A stretch of 64,000 bases of DNA from CAVYHJ01 sp963768165 [NCBI: uncultured bacterium]. GTDB lineage: Bacteria > UBP4 > UBA4092. Both the position numbers and the translations under genes were made by a program. The notes below the pieces were generated by a model. It did not search any database. It was not told where the DNA came from and was given only the letters and a program-made list of their open reading frames with translations. This document shows, piece by piece, positions 16,505 through 24,543 of the stretch; the stretch's first letter is position 1, and each line of letters begins with the position of its first letter. Where the stretch lies: positions 1 through 64,000 of the forward strand of contig CAVYHJ010000001.1 of the NCBI GenBank assembly GCA_963768165.1, in the 5' to 3' direction.

Positions 16505-16968
16505 AAATTGCCATTGGCGCTGATCATGCAGGGTTTCAGTTGAAAGAAATATTAAAAAGTAAATTAAAAGAGTGGGGTCATGAAGTGCAGGATTTTGGTA
16601 CAGATTCAGAAAAACCCGTGGATTATCCTGTCTATGGATTACCGGTGGCGGAGTCTGTGGCGCAGGGAAAAGCGGAACGCGGGATTGTAGTCTGCGGCAA
16701 CGGGCTGGGTATGAGTTATGTTGCCAATAAAGTGCCGGGAATTCGTGCGGCGTTGGTAACGTCAGTTGAATTGGCACTTCATAGTCGGTTGCATAGCAAT
16801 GCCAATGTACTGGCATTGGGCGGAAGACCGGAGACCGGAGGCATTAAACCGGAATTGGCCATACCGATTTTAGAAACGTGGTTGAAAACAGAATTTGAAG
16901 GTGGAAGACACGCCCGCCGTGTTGAAGAAATTCATCAGATTGAAGAAAAATACGATAAAATCAAGTAA
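16501..16968 (+). CDS. rpiB: Ribose 5-phosphate isomerase B
   Basis: The enzyme interconverts ribose 5-phosphate and ribulose 5-phosphate in the pentose phosphate pathway. The RpiB/LacAB fold is shown by the start K-I-A-I-G-A-D-H-A-G-F, by V-C-G-N-G-L-G-M-S and A-N-K-V-x-G-I-R-A-A-L near residues 63-82, and by N-V-L-A-L-G-G-R near residue 100. Many homologues have Thr after the active-site C-G; this one has Asn. The GTG start at 16501 overlaps the upstream stop. Length (155) is normal. Its neighbours tsaC, ywlE and glyA match the Bacillus ywlC-glyA order. Confidence 0.93.
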   Translation: MKIAIGADHAGFQLKEILKSKLKEWGHEVQDFGTDSEKPVDYPVYGLPVAESVAQGKAERGIVVCGNGLGMSYVANKVPGIRAALVTSVELALHSRLHSNANVLALGGRPETGGIKPELAIPILETWLKTEFEGGRHARRVEEIHQIEEKYDKIK

Positions 16969-16983
16969 AGAAAGGATTTATTC

Positions 16984-18219
16984 ATGAGTTATTTAGAGAA
17001 AAGCGATCCGGAAATTTATAAAGCGATTCAGGATGAAACGAACCGGCAAGAGAATAATTTGGAACTCATTGCCTCGGAGAATTTTGTTAGTCGCGCCGTG
17101 CTGGAAGCACAAGGGTCCATTATGACCAATAAATATGCCGAAGGGTTACCCCGTAAAAGGTATTATGGGGGATGTGAATTTGTGGATGTGGCGGAACAGT
17201 TGGCGATTGACCGGGCGAAACAATTGTTTGGCGCGGAACACGCCAATGTCCAAGCGCATTCGGGGGCACAGGCCAATATGGCGGTTTATTTCGCATTATT
17301 GGAAATGGGAGATACGGTTTTAGGTATGGAATTGTCTCATGGAGGACATTTGACTCATGGAAGTCCGGTGAACTTTTCAGGCAAATTTTTTAAAATTGTT
17401 TCTTATGGTGTGAACAAAGATACCGAACGGATTGATTTTAAGGAAGTATATGACAAAGCGAAACAATTTAAACCCAAAATGATTTTAGCAGGCGCAAGTG
17501 CGTATCCTCGAATAATTGATATTGCTGAATTTCGTAAAATTGCCGATGAGATTGGGGCATTATTCATGGTGGATATGGCACATATTGCCGGGTTGGTGGC
17601 CGCAGGCTTGCATCCTAATCCAGTAGGATATGCGGATGTCGTAACCACGACAACACATAAGACTTTAAGAGGACCGAGAGCAGGGACTATTTTATGCAAA
17701 GAAAAATTCGCCAAACAGATTGATAAAATGATATTCCCCGGAATTCAAGGCGGCCCCTTAATGCATATTATTGCTGCCAAAGCGGTGGCCTTTAAAGAAG
17801 CCATGACGCCGGAGTTTAAGGAATATCAAAAACAAATTGTTAAAAACGCGCACACCTTGGCAGACATGTTAACTGCCAAAGGATACCGTTTGGTCAGTGG
17901 GGGTACAGACAATCACTTAATGTTGGTGGATTTGCGAAATAAGGGAATCACTGGGAAAGCCGCGCAGGAATTATTGGAAAAAGCGGGAATTACCGTAAGT
18001 CGAAATATGGTTCCTTTTGATACGGAAAAACCATTCATCACCAGTGGTATTCGTATTGGGACACCGGCGATGACTACCCGGGGAATGAAAGAACCGGAAA
18101 TGCAACTGATTGGCAAACTGATTGATAAGGCATTAATGAATCGCCAAGACGAGACCATTTTATCTCAAATCAAAGAATCGGTGCAGGACCTTTGCAAACG
18201 ATTTCCGTTGTATGTTTAA
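16984..18219 (+). CDS. glyA: Serine hydroxymethyltransferase
   Basis: This PLP enzyme converts serine and tetrahydrofolate to glycine and methylene-tetrahydrofolate. The sequence is strongly conserved over all 411 residues: L-E-L-I-A-S-E-N-F near 27, Y-A-E-G-L-P-x-x-R-Y-Y-G-G near 51-63, and the PLP lysine in [11 protein letters not shown] (Lys226). AAAGGA lies upstream of the ATG at 16984. It closes the four- or five-gene operon beginning near 14.7 kb. With the gcv operon at 54-58 kb it gives the cell a full serine-glycine-one-carbon cycle. Confidence 0.97.
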   Translation: MSYLEKSDPEIYKAIQDETNRQENNLELIASENFVSRAVLEAQGSIMTNKYAEGLPRKRYYGGCEFVDVAEQLAIDRAKQLFGAEHANVQAHSGAQANMAVYFALLEMGDTVLGMELSHGGHLTHGSPVNFSGKFFKIVSYGVNKDTERIDFKEVYDKAKQFKPKMILAGASAYPRIIDIAEFRKIADEIGALFMVDMAHIAGLVAAGLHPNPVGYADVVTTTTHKTLRGPRAGTILCKEKFAKQIDKMIFPGIQGGPLMHIIAAKAVAFKEAMTPEFKEYQKQIVKNAHTLADMLTAKGYRLVSGGTDNHLMLVDLRNKGITGKAAQELLEKAGITVSRNMVPFDTEKPFITSGIRIGTPAMTTRGMKEPEMQLIGKLIDKALMNRQDETILSQIKESVQDLCKRFPLYV

Positions 18220-18233
18220 GACAACTTAGACCT

Positions 18234-19610
18234 TCAAACAAAAAGAGGCGTATTGGTTTGGGAATTTGCCAAATTAAAGAACTTGGGTAAAAATTCATTT
18301 TTTAGCCATGCCAGATAATGGCATCCAACTTCAATATTTTTTTCGGGGTCATAGGCATATTTTGAATAGCTCCAATTAACTCCCATGCGGTTGACCGTGT
18401 CTTTCCATGTTGTGGCTGTCAATTGCATTAACCCACGAGCATCGGCTTTGGAATGAGACTTGGGGTCGAAATCCGATTCAACTTTAATGAGCGCACGCAC
18501 CAATTCCCGGTCTAAATTATATTTCTGGGAATATTTTTTGATTAATTCTTCATATTGCTTGGATTCCGGCAGGTGGTTCATCCATCCGGAAATACTTTTT
18601 ACATAATTCACAGTTTCACGATACGGCACTGCGCCATCATACACCACAACTGCGCCTGGGCCTGCGTTATATGCTTGCAACAAGATGCTGATTTCTTTGG
18701 CGACCTGGATTTCTGCAAAAGCGGTTTGTGGTTTGGGTGCTTTCAATAACGCCGCTAATCTTTCCTGTTCTTGCCAATAGGCGGAACTGGGAATATCGTC
18801 ACACCCGGCTTCCTGAACCGAGGCGAGCATTTCTTTCAAGGCTTCATCCCTTTCAGTTTGTTGTTGTGCCAGTTCATGAGCACGGTCTTCTTCTAATTTG
18901 GCCAACAAGGTATCTCCTTGACTGGCTTGGATTTTTGCCAGAGCCAAATGCAAATTTTGATTCTCATCATCAATATGGCGGGCCGTCCGTAATTCCCGGT
19001 ACGCCTCATCATTACGAATGTGATCATAGAGATACAAAGCATATTTAACTCGAATATCCGCCAAAACATGATTTAACTTCTGGACATAGGCTTGTTTTTC
19101 ATTTTGATTGATTAAATCGTTCAGGGCATATATCGCCACCAGATAATCGGACATTTTGTTAGTTGTGATGGAATCCAAAATAGGCTGTACCTTGATCTTT
19201 TCCAATTCAGCATAATCAATTTCACTCATTTTCTCTAATAGGGCGGCGTTTAGCGGGTCGTAATCAATAGCGTGCTGTAAAAAAGTTCGTGCCAGTATAT
19301 ACTTCCCCTGCGCCAAGGCATCCTGGCTTAACCGAAAATAAGATTGCAAATTTTTTTCCCGGTTCCAACTACTGACCCTTGACAAGGGTAACATAATAGT
19401 CGCGGAGACTGTTTGAATTTCGATCTCCGTACTGGTTTCCGATAACACAATCCCATCTAACGATAACCCGGATTGCAGTTGGAATACATCTCCATTCGAC
19501 ACAGTAGGGATACCCCAAATTAATAGTATAGGAAATAGATAAAGAAAAATTTTCTGATGAATTTTCTTTGATTTTTCAATAAAATTGGCGCTGGCCAAGA
19601 AGAATAGCAT
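18234..19610 (-). CDS. Lytic transglycosylase with apparently circularly permuted SLT domain
   Basis: The protein has an N-terminal hydrophobic export segment, a small beta domain (F-Q-L-Q-S-G-L-S-L-D-G-I-V-L-S), a long helical TPR-like region, and a C-terminal transglycosylase domain. In normal SLT domains the catalytic Glu and G-L-M-Q come first and A-Y-N-A-G-P-G follows. Here A-Y-N-A-G-P-G (18654-18674) and P-Y-R-E-T-V-N-Y-V come first, and the catalytic Glu in K-V-E-S-D-F (codon 18477-18479), A-D-A-R-G-L-M-Q and Y-D-P-E-K-N-I-x-x-G come after, with the protein ending soon after. Both halves are in one frame. The start is uncertain: the frame is open to 19787, and I prefer the ATG at 19610, without strong ribosome binding site support. 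It is convergent with glyA, with 14 bases between. Confidence 0.85.
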   Translation of the reverse strand: MLFFLASANFIEKSKKIHQKIFLYLFPILLIWGIPTVSNGDVFQLQSGLSLDGIVLSETSTEIEIQTVSATIMLPLSRVSSWNREKNLQSYFRLSQDALAQGKYILARTFLQHAIDYDPLNAALLEKMSEIDYAELEKIKVQPILDSITTNKMSDYLVAIYALNDLINQNEKQAYVQKLNHVLADIRVKYALYLYDHIRNDEAYRELRTARHIDDENQNLHLALAKIQASQGDTLLAKLEEDRAHELAQQQTERDEALKEMLASVQEAGCDDIPSSAYWQEQERLAALLKAPKPQTAFAEIQVAKEISILLQAYNAGPGAVVVYDGAVPYRETVNYVKSISGWMNHLPESKQYEELIKKYSQKYNLDRELVRALIKVESDFDPKSHSKADARGLMQLTATTWKDTVNRMGVNWSYSKYAYDPEKNIEVGCHYLAWLKNEFLPKFFNLANSQTNTPLFV

Positions 19611-20136
19611 TTCATTCTCGACGCGGAGAAACAGGTTTTCGCCCCGGGAGTTCACTTTGCTCTTTTCCGTTCGCATAACCCTAATCGATATATCATTATC
19701 ATGATTAAATTTAGCATCGGAGTTCCAACCTGTCAAACAATTTTCAAGTAGCATTGGGAATAGATAAAGTAAACATTTTCGATGCAATTTTCTTGTAAAC
19801 TAATGGAAAAGGCAGAGTCAGTTATATCCTTGAGAAAGTAGAACACCCAGACGTATGACGATAGACGATGAATAAGGCCTATATGATTGCTATAGATGCT
19901 GGTGAGGCCCATTATTGTTGAATATATCCCTTTGGTTCCTATAGGGGTTGAGAAGAAAAATTGGAAGATTTTTGAATGATATAATGTTTCTCACTCTGGT
20001 TAGAAATTCAACCACCGTTAAAAACTGTCAAAGCGAAGCATTTTAAATATAAAATTCAACACTCATAATTGACTCGTAAAGTTATACCAAATTCGACTCT
20101 TTCGTGCCATGTCATCGAATTATTAGGATACAAAAA

Positions 20137-20214
20137 ATTCTGGACTGGTTATCTATTTAAAGTTTCCAGAAACTTATTCCCCTTTTTATAAGGGTTTAAA
20201 TGCCAGTCCAGAAT
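20137..20214. repeat. Nested inverted repeat (12-bp outer arms, 7-bp inner arms)
   Basis: The outer arms ATTCTGGACTGG (20137-20148) and CCAGTCCAGAAT (20203-20214) are perfect complements 54 bases apart. Between them AAGTTTC-CA-GAAACTT (20160-20175) forms a second perfect hairpin. The layout could fold as a branched RNA or DNA structure, or be a small mobile palindromic element. It ends 121 bases before the TPR gene's start codon and upstream of that gene's promoter candidate. Confidence 0.6.
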
Positions 20215-20290
20215 GATTTCTATATGTTAATATAGACCTTCTTTGTCCTATCGTCAAGCCTAAATTTTTCTTCCGATTTCTATTTTTTCG

Positions 20291-20299
20291 TGCTATACT
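20291..20299 (+). promoter_or_regulatory. Candidate extended -10 promoter of TPR gene
   Basis: TGC-TATACT is an extended -10 element lying 35 bases before the ATG at 20335. The -35 region (TTCCGA at 20271-20276) is weak, as is common with extended -10 promoters. Confidence 0.45.
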
Positions 20300-20334
20300 A
20301 CTTTTTAGAAAACAATGTTATCCGGAGGTATCTC

Positions 20335-21288
20335 ATGAAGCGGTTGATGGTATTCCTTTTAATGCTTTCCTTTATTCCCTTAACCTATAGTTTTGGCGAG
20401 AGATACGTCTTGCAATTCAAAGATGGGAACGTGATTGAAGGGAATCTAGTCACCCAGGATGATGTGATGATAACCATAAAACTAGATTCCGATAAGAACA
20501 TCTCCTATTACAAAGTTCTTTTGAATACCCTTGAACCCAGTACCGGTTATCACACCCGGTTGGGGGACGCTTCCTATAAAGCGGGAAAATACGCGGAGGC
20601 TGTCAAAGAATATGAAAAGGTACTGCAAATTGATCCACAAAATGATCATGCTCAAAAACAAATTGCCGCCATTAACAAAAGGTATGCTTCTCAGCACAAG
20701 GAACAACAAGCCAAACAAAATGAAATTGCCGATGCGCTACTCTTTTCCCAAGGGATGACCTATTACCGGAGTATGAATTATGAACTGGCGGCGAGTAAAT
20801 TCAAGGAAGCTTTAACGTACAATGCCAACGACAGTTCTGCCGCGGAATATCTCAAGTTATCCATGCAGAAAGCCTCGGAAACAGAGTCGCAAAGTGTTCA
20901 AAACCAAAAGGAACTAATACAATCTGAAAAGACCGTTAAACAAGCAGAATTAAATGCGTTGGCGGCAAATAATACGCCTCCCCCAGCAACAGCTTCTCCA
21001 GTCAGTCCGGCAGGTCGTCCGGGTGGACCTTCCGTGACAGATTCGGGTATTTATGTGACTCTATATACGATTAACGGAACTGGTGATAGTGCTACTGCGA
21101 TACTCCATGTTACTTCGGGAACACTAGATCGAGAACTGCGCTTGGAAAGGAATGAATCTGATAGTGTTGGACTTTATCGTATCCGTGTAAAGTCTATTGA
21201 CACAGATAAAAAAGAAGTTACAGTGGAAGTCACGCAATTAAGTTCATCGGTAGGACAGGTTATGACCCTTACTCCGACTCCAAATTAG
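20335..21288 (+). CDS. Exported TPR-containing protein
   Basis: The 317-residue product has a signal peptide (residues 1-18, ending T-Y-S-F-G), a short beta domain (L-Q-F-K-D-G-N-V-I-E-G-N-L-V near 24-38) and two or more tetratricopeptide repeats (Y-K-A-G-K-Y-A-E-A-V-K-E-Y near 82-95; Y-R-S-M-N-Y-E-L-A near 145). A charged glutamine-rich stretch, a proline-rich linker (P-P-P-A-T-A-S-P-V) and a C-terminal beta domain of about 90 residues follow. CGGAGG lies seven bases before the ATG. The beta domain resembles the N-terminus of the divergent transglycosylase, suggesting a common role in the periplasm. The function is not known. Its last 20 bases overlap the convergent gene. Confidence 0.75.
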   Translation: MKRLMVFLLMLSFIPLTYSFGERYVLQFKDGNVIEGNLVTQDDVMITIKLDSDKNISYYKVLLNTLEPSTGYHTRLGDASYKAGKYAEAVKEYEKVLQIDPQNDHAQKQIAAINKRYASQHKEQQAKQNEIADALLFSQGMTYYRSMNYELAASKFKEALTYNANDSSAAEYLKLSMQKASETESQSVQNQKELIQSEKTVKQAELNALAANNTPPPATASPVSPAGRPGGPSVTDSGIYVTLYTINGTGDSATAILHVTSGTLDRELRLERNESDSVGLYRIRVKSIDTDKKEVTVEVTQLSSSVGQVMTLTPTPN

Positions 21289-21682
21289 TAGATTTCCGAA
21301 TTTTGTCAAAAAATTCAGGTTCAATTCCCATGATTCGCCATATCGATTCCCGGATTTCATGAGAAATATCCACCTGATAACCATTCTCCAACTCTACTCG
21401 GTAACATTCCCGTAGTAACTCTCGATTCTCATTTGCAGATTCATCAATTTCTTCAGTTTCGGGTTCCAAAATAGTCCATTTACCTATGAGTGTTTGAACT
21501 TTGTGTACCTTTCCCCGCCATTCAAATTCAACTGGATACCCCCTCCCATTTAAATTTTTGGGTTCTTCTAACAAAATCGTTTCATCCATTTTCCGCAATT
21601 CTTTAATCTTCGTAATAAAATCTTGTACTTCCATTTTTTTGTTTTTTTGAATTTTCTTTTTTGCCATGTGTAATACCTGCAT
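21269..21682 (-). CDS. Small cytosolic protein, DUF6504-like
   Basis: The 137-residue protein has a basic N-terminus (K-K-K-I-Q-K-N-K-K) and a central section P-V-E-F-E-W-R-G-K-V-H-K-V-Q-T-L-I-G-K-W followed by E-C-Y-R-V-E-L-E-N-G. That pattern resembles the DUF6504 type, where a W-R-G-R-x-Y-x-V strand precedes a conserved arginine-valine pair. It has no export signal. It overlaps the 3' end of the TPR gene by 20 bases on the opposite strand. The start could also be the ATG six codons later at 21667. Function is unknown; the family comparison is from memory. Confidence 0.6.
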   Translation of the reverse strand: MQVLHMAKKKIQKNKKMEVQDFITKIKELRKMDETILLEEPKNLNGRGYPVEFEWRGKVHKVQTLIGKWTILEPETEEIDESANENRELLRECYRVELENGYQVDISHEIRESIWRIMGIEPEFFDKIRKSTNLESE

Positions 21683-21733
21683 TATAAATTTTAGTTATTC
21701 TAATATATCCATTTATCAACTTCTTGTAAATCC

Positions 21734-21762
21734 TTGACTTTCTTTACACAAAATGATAATTA
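21734..21762 (+). promoter_or_regulatory. Candidate promoter of the sdh operon
   Basis: TTGACT (21734-21739) is followed after 17 bases by TAATTA (21757-21762); GATAAT two bases earlier gives 15-base spacing. It lies about 120 bases before the sdhC ATG. Confidence 0.4.
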
Positions 21763-21768
21763 TTTTGA
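21754..21768 (+). promoter_or_regulatory. Possible Fur box overlapping the sdh promoter
   Basis: The 15 bases TGATAATTATTTTGA match the 7-1-7 Fur consensus TGATAAT-N-ATTATCA at 12 of 14 informative positions and overlap the predicted -10 element. Iron control of succinate dehydrogenase is established in several bacteria. AT-rich sequence can match by chance. Confidence 0.3.
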
Positions 21769-21880
21769 GACCTTTCTTGTTTCAATCCCAGACCAAAGTA
21801 GTGGATCTAATATTTGAACATGAGAGAGTGTTCTGTTACAATAATTTTTTAATTAAATCGGGCGAAGGAGATATTCAAAC

Positions 21881-22708
21881 ATGAGTGAACAGGTGGGGGG
21901 GTACTCCCAAGGATTTGCGGCAACAAAACGAACGGATACTTGGTGGGTAGAGCCATTGTGGACAGGTATTGGGTTTCTCTGTTTTGTAATCTACGCAAAT
22001 TGGGCGATGTTCCAGGCCAACAATTACTATTACTTATCTTATCTTTCACCGTTTTATTCTCCATTATTGTTTGTAAAAGAGAATGTGCCTGGGGGAGCAC
22101 CGTTGCATCACGCCTGGTTCGGATTATGGCCCAGTTGGTGGCCTCAATGGCTTCCACCATCACCCGCCATGTTGATTTTGATCGGTCCTCTTTCCTTCCG
22201 ATTAACTTGTTATTATTATCGGAAATTTTATTATCGCTCTTATTTTTCGACCCCACCGGGTTGTGCGGTAAACCCTTTCCCACATAATAATTATAACGGA
22301 GAAACCAAACTTTTTATTTTCCAAAATCTACATCGCTACACATTTTATATTGCATTTTGTTACATCTTGATTCTGGCATTTGATGCGTTCAATGGATTTT
22401 TCAGGGAGGGAGAATTTGGCATTGGCGTGGGAACACTTGTTCTTGTACTGAACGTCGTTTTTCTTTCCTGCTACACGTTTGGATGCCATGCCTGGCGTCA
22501 TCTAAGTGGGGGACGCATGGATTGTTTCACCTGTCCTCAAACTGGTCATGAAAAAACAAGACATAAAATTTGGAGTCTCGTTTCTATATTAAACGAACGC
22601 CATATGTTCTGGGCATGGGTCAGTATGATTTGGGTAGGGTTCAGTGATTTTTATATTCGCATGGTGTCAATGGGTTACTTGCATGATTTCAGCACGTGGA
22701 GTAAATAA
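21881..22708 (+). CDS. sdhC: Succinate dehydrogenase membrane subunit
   Basis: This is the membrane anchor of succinate:quinone oxidoreductase, of the single large subunit type (275 residues, five or six hydrophobic segments) found in actinobacterial Sdh1-like complexes rather than enterobacterial SdhC plus SdhD. Conserved patches include F-R-L-T-C-Y-Y-Y-R-K (106-115), P-P-G-C-A-V (125-130) and H-R-Y-T-F-Y (151-156). A Cys/His-rich stretch from 197 to 223 (C197, C202-H203, H207, C215, C218, H223) may hold a metal centre. GAAGGAG precedes the ATG. It begins an operon with sdhA and sdhB. Confidence 0.88.
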   Translation: MSEQVGGYSQGFAATKRTDTWWVEPLWTGIGFLCFVIYANWAMFQANNYYYLSYLSPFYSPLLFVKENVPGGAPLHHAWFGLWPSWWPQWLPPSPAMLILIGPLSFRLTCYYYRKFYYRSYFSTPPGCAVNPFPHNNYNGETKLFIFQNLHRYTFYIAFCYILILAFDAFNGFFREGEFGIGVGTLVLVLNVVFLSCYTFGCHAWRHLSGGRMDCFTCPQTGHEKTRHKIWSLVSILNERHMFWAWVSMIWVGFSDFYIRMVSMGYLHDFSTWSK

Positions 22709-22710
22709 GA

Positions 22711-24543
22711 ATGAATATATCCGAGATTCAGACAATTGAACATGACGTATTAGTAGTAGGTGCCGGTGGCGCAGGAATTCGCGCGGCCATTGAATGTGCC
22801 AAAAACGGATTAAATACAGGTCTGATTTCTAAATCGCTATTGGGAAAAGCCCATACGGTTATGGCGGAAGGCGGGATTGCCGCGGCCATGGGAAATGTGG
22901 ACAAACGCGATAATTGGAAAATCCATTTCCGTGATACCATGCGTGGAGGAAAATTCCTCAACCAATGGCGCATGGCGGAACTGCACGCTAAACAAGCCCC
23001 TGACCGGGTCAAAGAACTCGAAGAATGGGGCGCGGTGTTTGACCGCACGCCGGAAGGTCTTATCAGTCAGAGAAATTTCGGCGGGCATCGTTATCCCCGT
23101 TTGGCGCATGTCGGTGACCGGACGGGATTGGAAATCATTCGCACATTACAAGACTTCTGCATTCATCAAGGAATCGCCACGCACATGGAATGCACCGCGC
23201 TGGATCTTTTATTGGATAATGGAAAGGTTTCAGGCTTGGTGGCCTATTGGCGGCAGACCGGACGGTTTGTTATTTTTAAAGCAAAGGCTATTGTTCTTGC
23301 AACCGGTGGTGGCGGAAAAGCCTGGCGGATAACATCTAATTCCTGGGAATATAGTGGTGATGGGTTTGCTATGGCATATCGTGCCGGAGCGGAATTGATG
23401 GATTTGGAATTCACGCAATTTCATCCAACAGGCATGGTGTGGCCGCCGTCCGTGCGCGGGACACTCGTGACAGAAGGAGTACGTGGTGACGGCGGAATTC
23501 TCTTGAATAATAAAAAAGAACGCTTCATGTTCGGGTATATTCCAGAAAAGTTTGCGCCGGAAACTGCGGATACGGAAGAAGAAGCGAATCGCTGGCTGGC
23601 GGGAGATAAAAATGCCAGAAGACCGCCGGAACTCTTGACACGTGACGTGGTTGCGCGTGCCATCAACAAGGAAGTCAAAGAGGGACGCGGGTCGCCGCAC
23701 GGCGGAGTATTTCTGGATATTGCTTCACGACGGGACGCGGAATTTATCAAACGAAAACTGCCGTCTATGTATCACCAATTTAAAGAACTAGCTGAAATTG
23801 ATATCACCAAAGAACCCATGGAAGTCGGCCCTACCCTGCACTATTTTATGGGCGGGATTCACGTGGACAGTGACACGCAACAGACCTGCGTTCCCGGATT
23901 ATTCGCTTGTGGAGAATGTACCGGCGGAATGCATGGCGCCAACCGGCTGGGTGGAAATTCATTGTCGGACTTGGTGGTTTTTGGAAAATTGGCAGGGGAA
24001 GGTGCATCAAACTATGTTAAAGCACTTAACAATAAGCCTGCGGTTGACGAGAACCAAGCAACAGCCATTATTCGCCGCGCCACAGATATTTTAAATCGTG
24101 AAAGCGGTTTGAATCCGTTTGTGGTGCATGAGGATTTGCAGGAAATGATGCAGAAAAATGTGGGCATTATTCGTACAGCAGAGGAATTAAAGATAGCTTT
24201 GAAGGAATTGGAAAGACTCAAAGCCGATGCCACCAAGATGAAGGCACATTCCACTTCACAGTATAATCCCGGATGGAATGAAGCGATAGATTTGGGAAAT
24301 CTTTTGGTCACGTCGGAAGCGGTTACCCGTGCGGCGCTCATGCGGGAAGAAAGCCGAGGGGCGCACACCCGTGCGGAGTTTGAAAAGGAAAGCGATGAAT
24401 GGGTGAAATATAATATAGTGACTCGAAAAGGAAAAGATGGTCAGATGGAAATTGAAAAAGTCTTGCGATCCGACCCGCCGGAAGAACTTAAGAAAATCGC
24501 CTACGCGACTCTCGAAGAATTGGAAGGAAAACAAAATGGCTGA
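22711..24543 (+). CDS. sdhA: Succinate dehydrogenase flavoprotein subunit
   Basis: This catalytic subunit oxidises succinate to fumarate with covalent FAD. The dinucleotide fold V-V-G-A-G-G-A-G-I-R-A lies at residues 15-25, the FAD-linking histidine in K-A-H-T-V-M-A-E-G-G-I near 48, the active-site region Q-F-H-P-T-G-M near 236, and H-Y-F-M-G-G-I-H-V near 377. The C-terminal E-S-R-G-A-H-T-R is the usual capping-domain signature. Length (610) is normal. It begins two bases after sdhC ends and overlaps the sdhB start by eight bases, so all three are co-translated. Confidence 0.97.
   Translation: MNISEIQTIEHDVLVVGAGGAGIRAAIECAKNGLNTGLISKSLLGKAHTVMAEGGIAAAMGNVDKRDNWKIHFRDTMRGGKFLNQWRMAELHAKQAPDRVKELEEWGAVFDRTPEGLISQRNFGGHRYPRLAHVGDRTGLEIIRTLQDFCIHQGIATHMECTALDLLLDNGKVSGLVAYWRQTGRFVIFKAKAIVLATGGGGKAWRITSNSWEYSGDGFAMAYRAGAELMDLEFTQFHPTGMVWPPSVRGTLVTEGVRGDGGILLNNKKERFMFGYIPEKFAPETADTEEEANRWLAGDKNARRPPELLTRDVVARAINKEVKEGRGSPHGGVFLDIASRRDAEFIKRKLPSMYHQFKELAEIDITKEPMEVGPTLHYFMGGIHVDSDTQQTCVPGLFACGECTGGMHGANRLGGNSLSDLVVFGKLAGEGASNYVKALNNKPAVDENQATAIIRRATDILNRESGLNPFVVHEDLQEMMQKNVGIIRTAEELKIALKELERLKADATKMKAHSTSQYNPGWNEAIDLGNLLVTSEAVTRAALMREESRGAHTRAEFEKESDEWVKYNIVTRKGKDGQMEIEKVLRSDPPEELKKIAYATLEELEGKQNG

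Larger units (their letters stand above)
19788..20334. other. Divergent intergenic region with nested inverted repeats
   Basis: This region of about 550 bases separates the transglycosylase from the divergent TPR gene. I see no gene. It contains the nested palindromes at 20137-20214 and a promoter at 20291-20299. A stretch at 19756-19795 closely matches 19531-19570 inside the transglycosylase gene, showing a small local duplication. Confidence 0.5.

Noticed and set aside
23230-23700. Minus-strand open frame of 156 codons inside sdhA
   Set aside because: Mirror of the strongly conserved sdhA; no start signal and unlikely composition.
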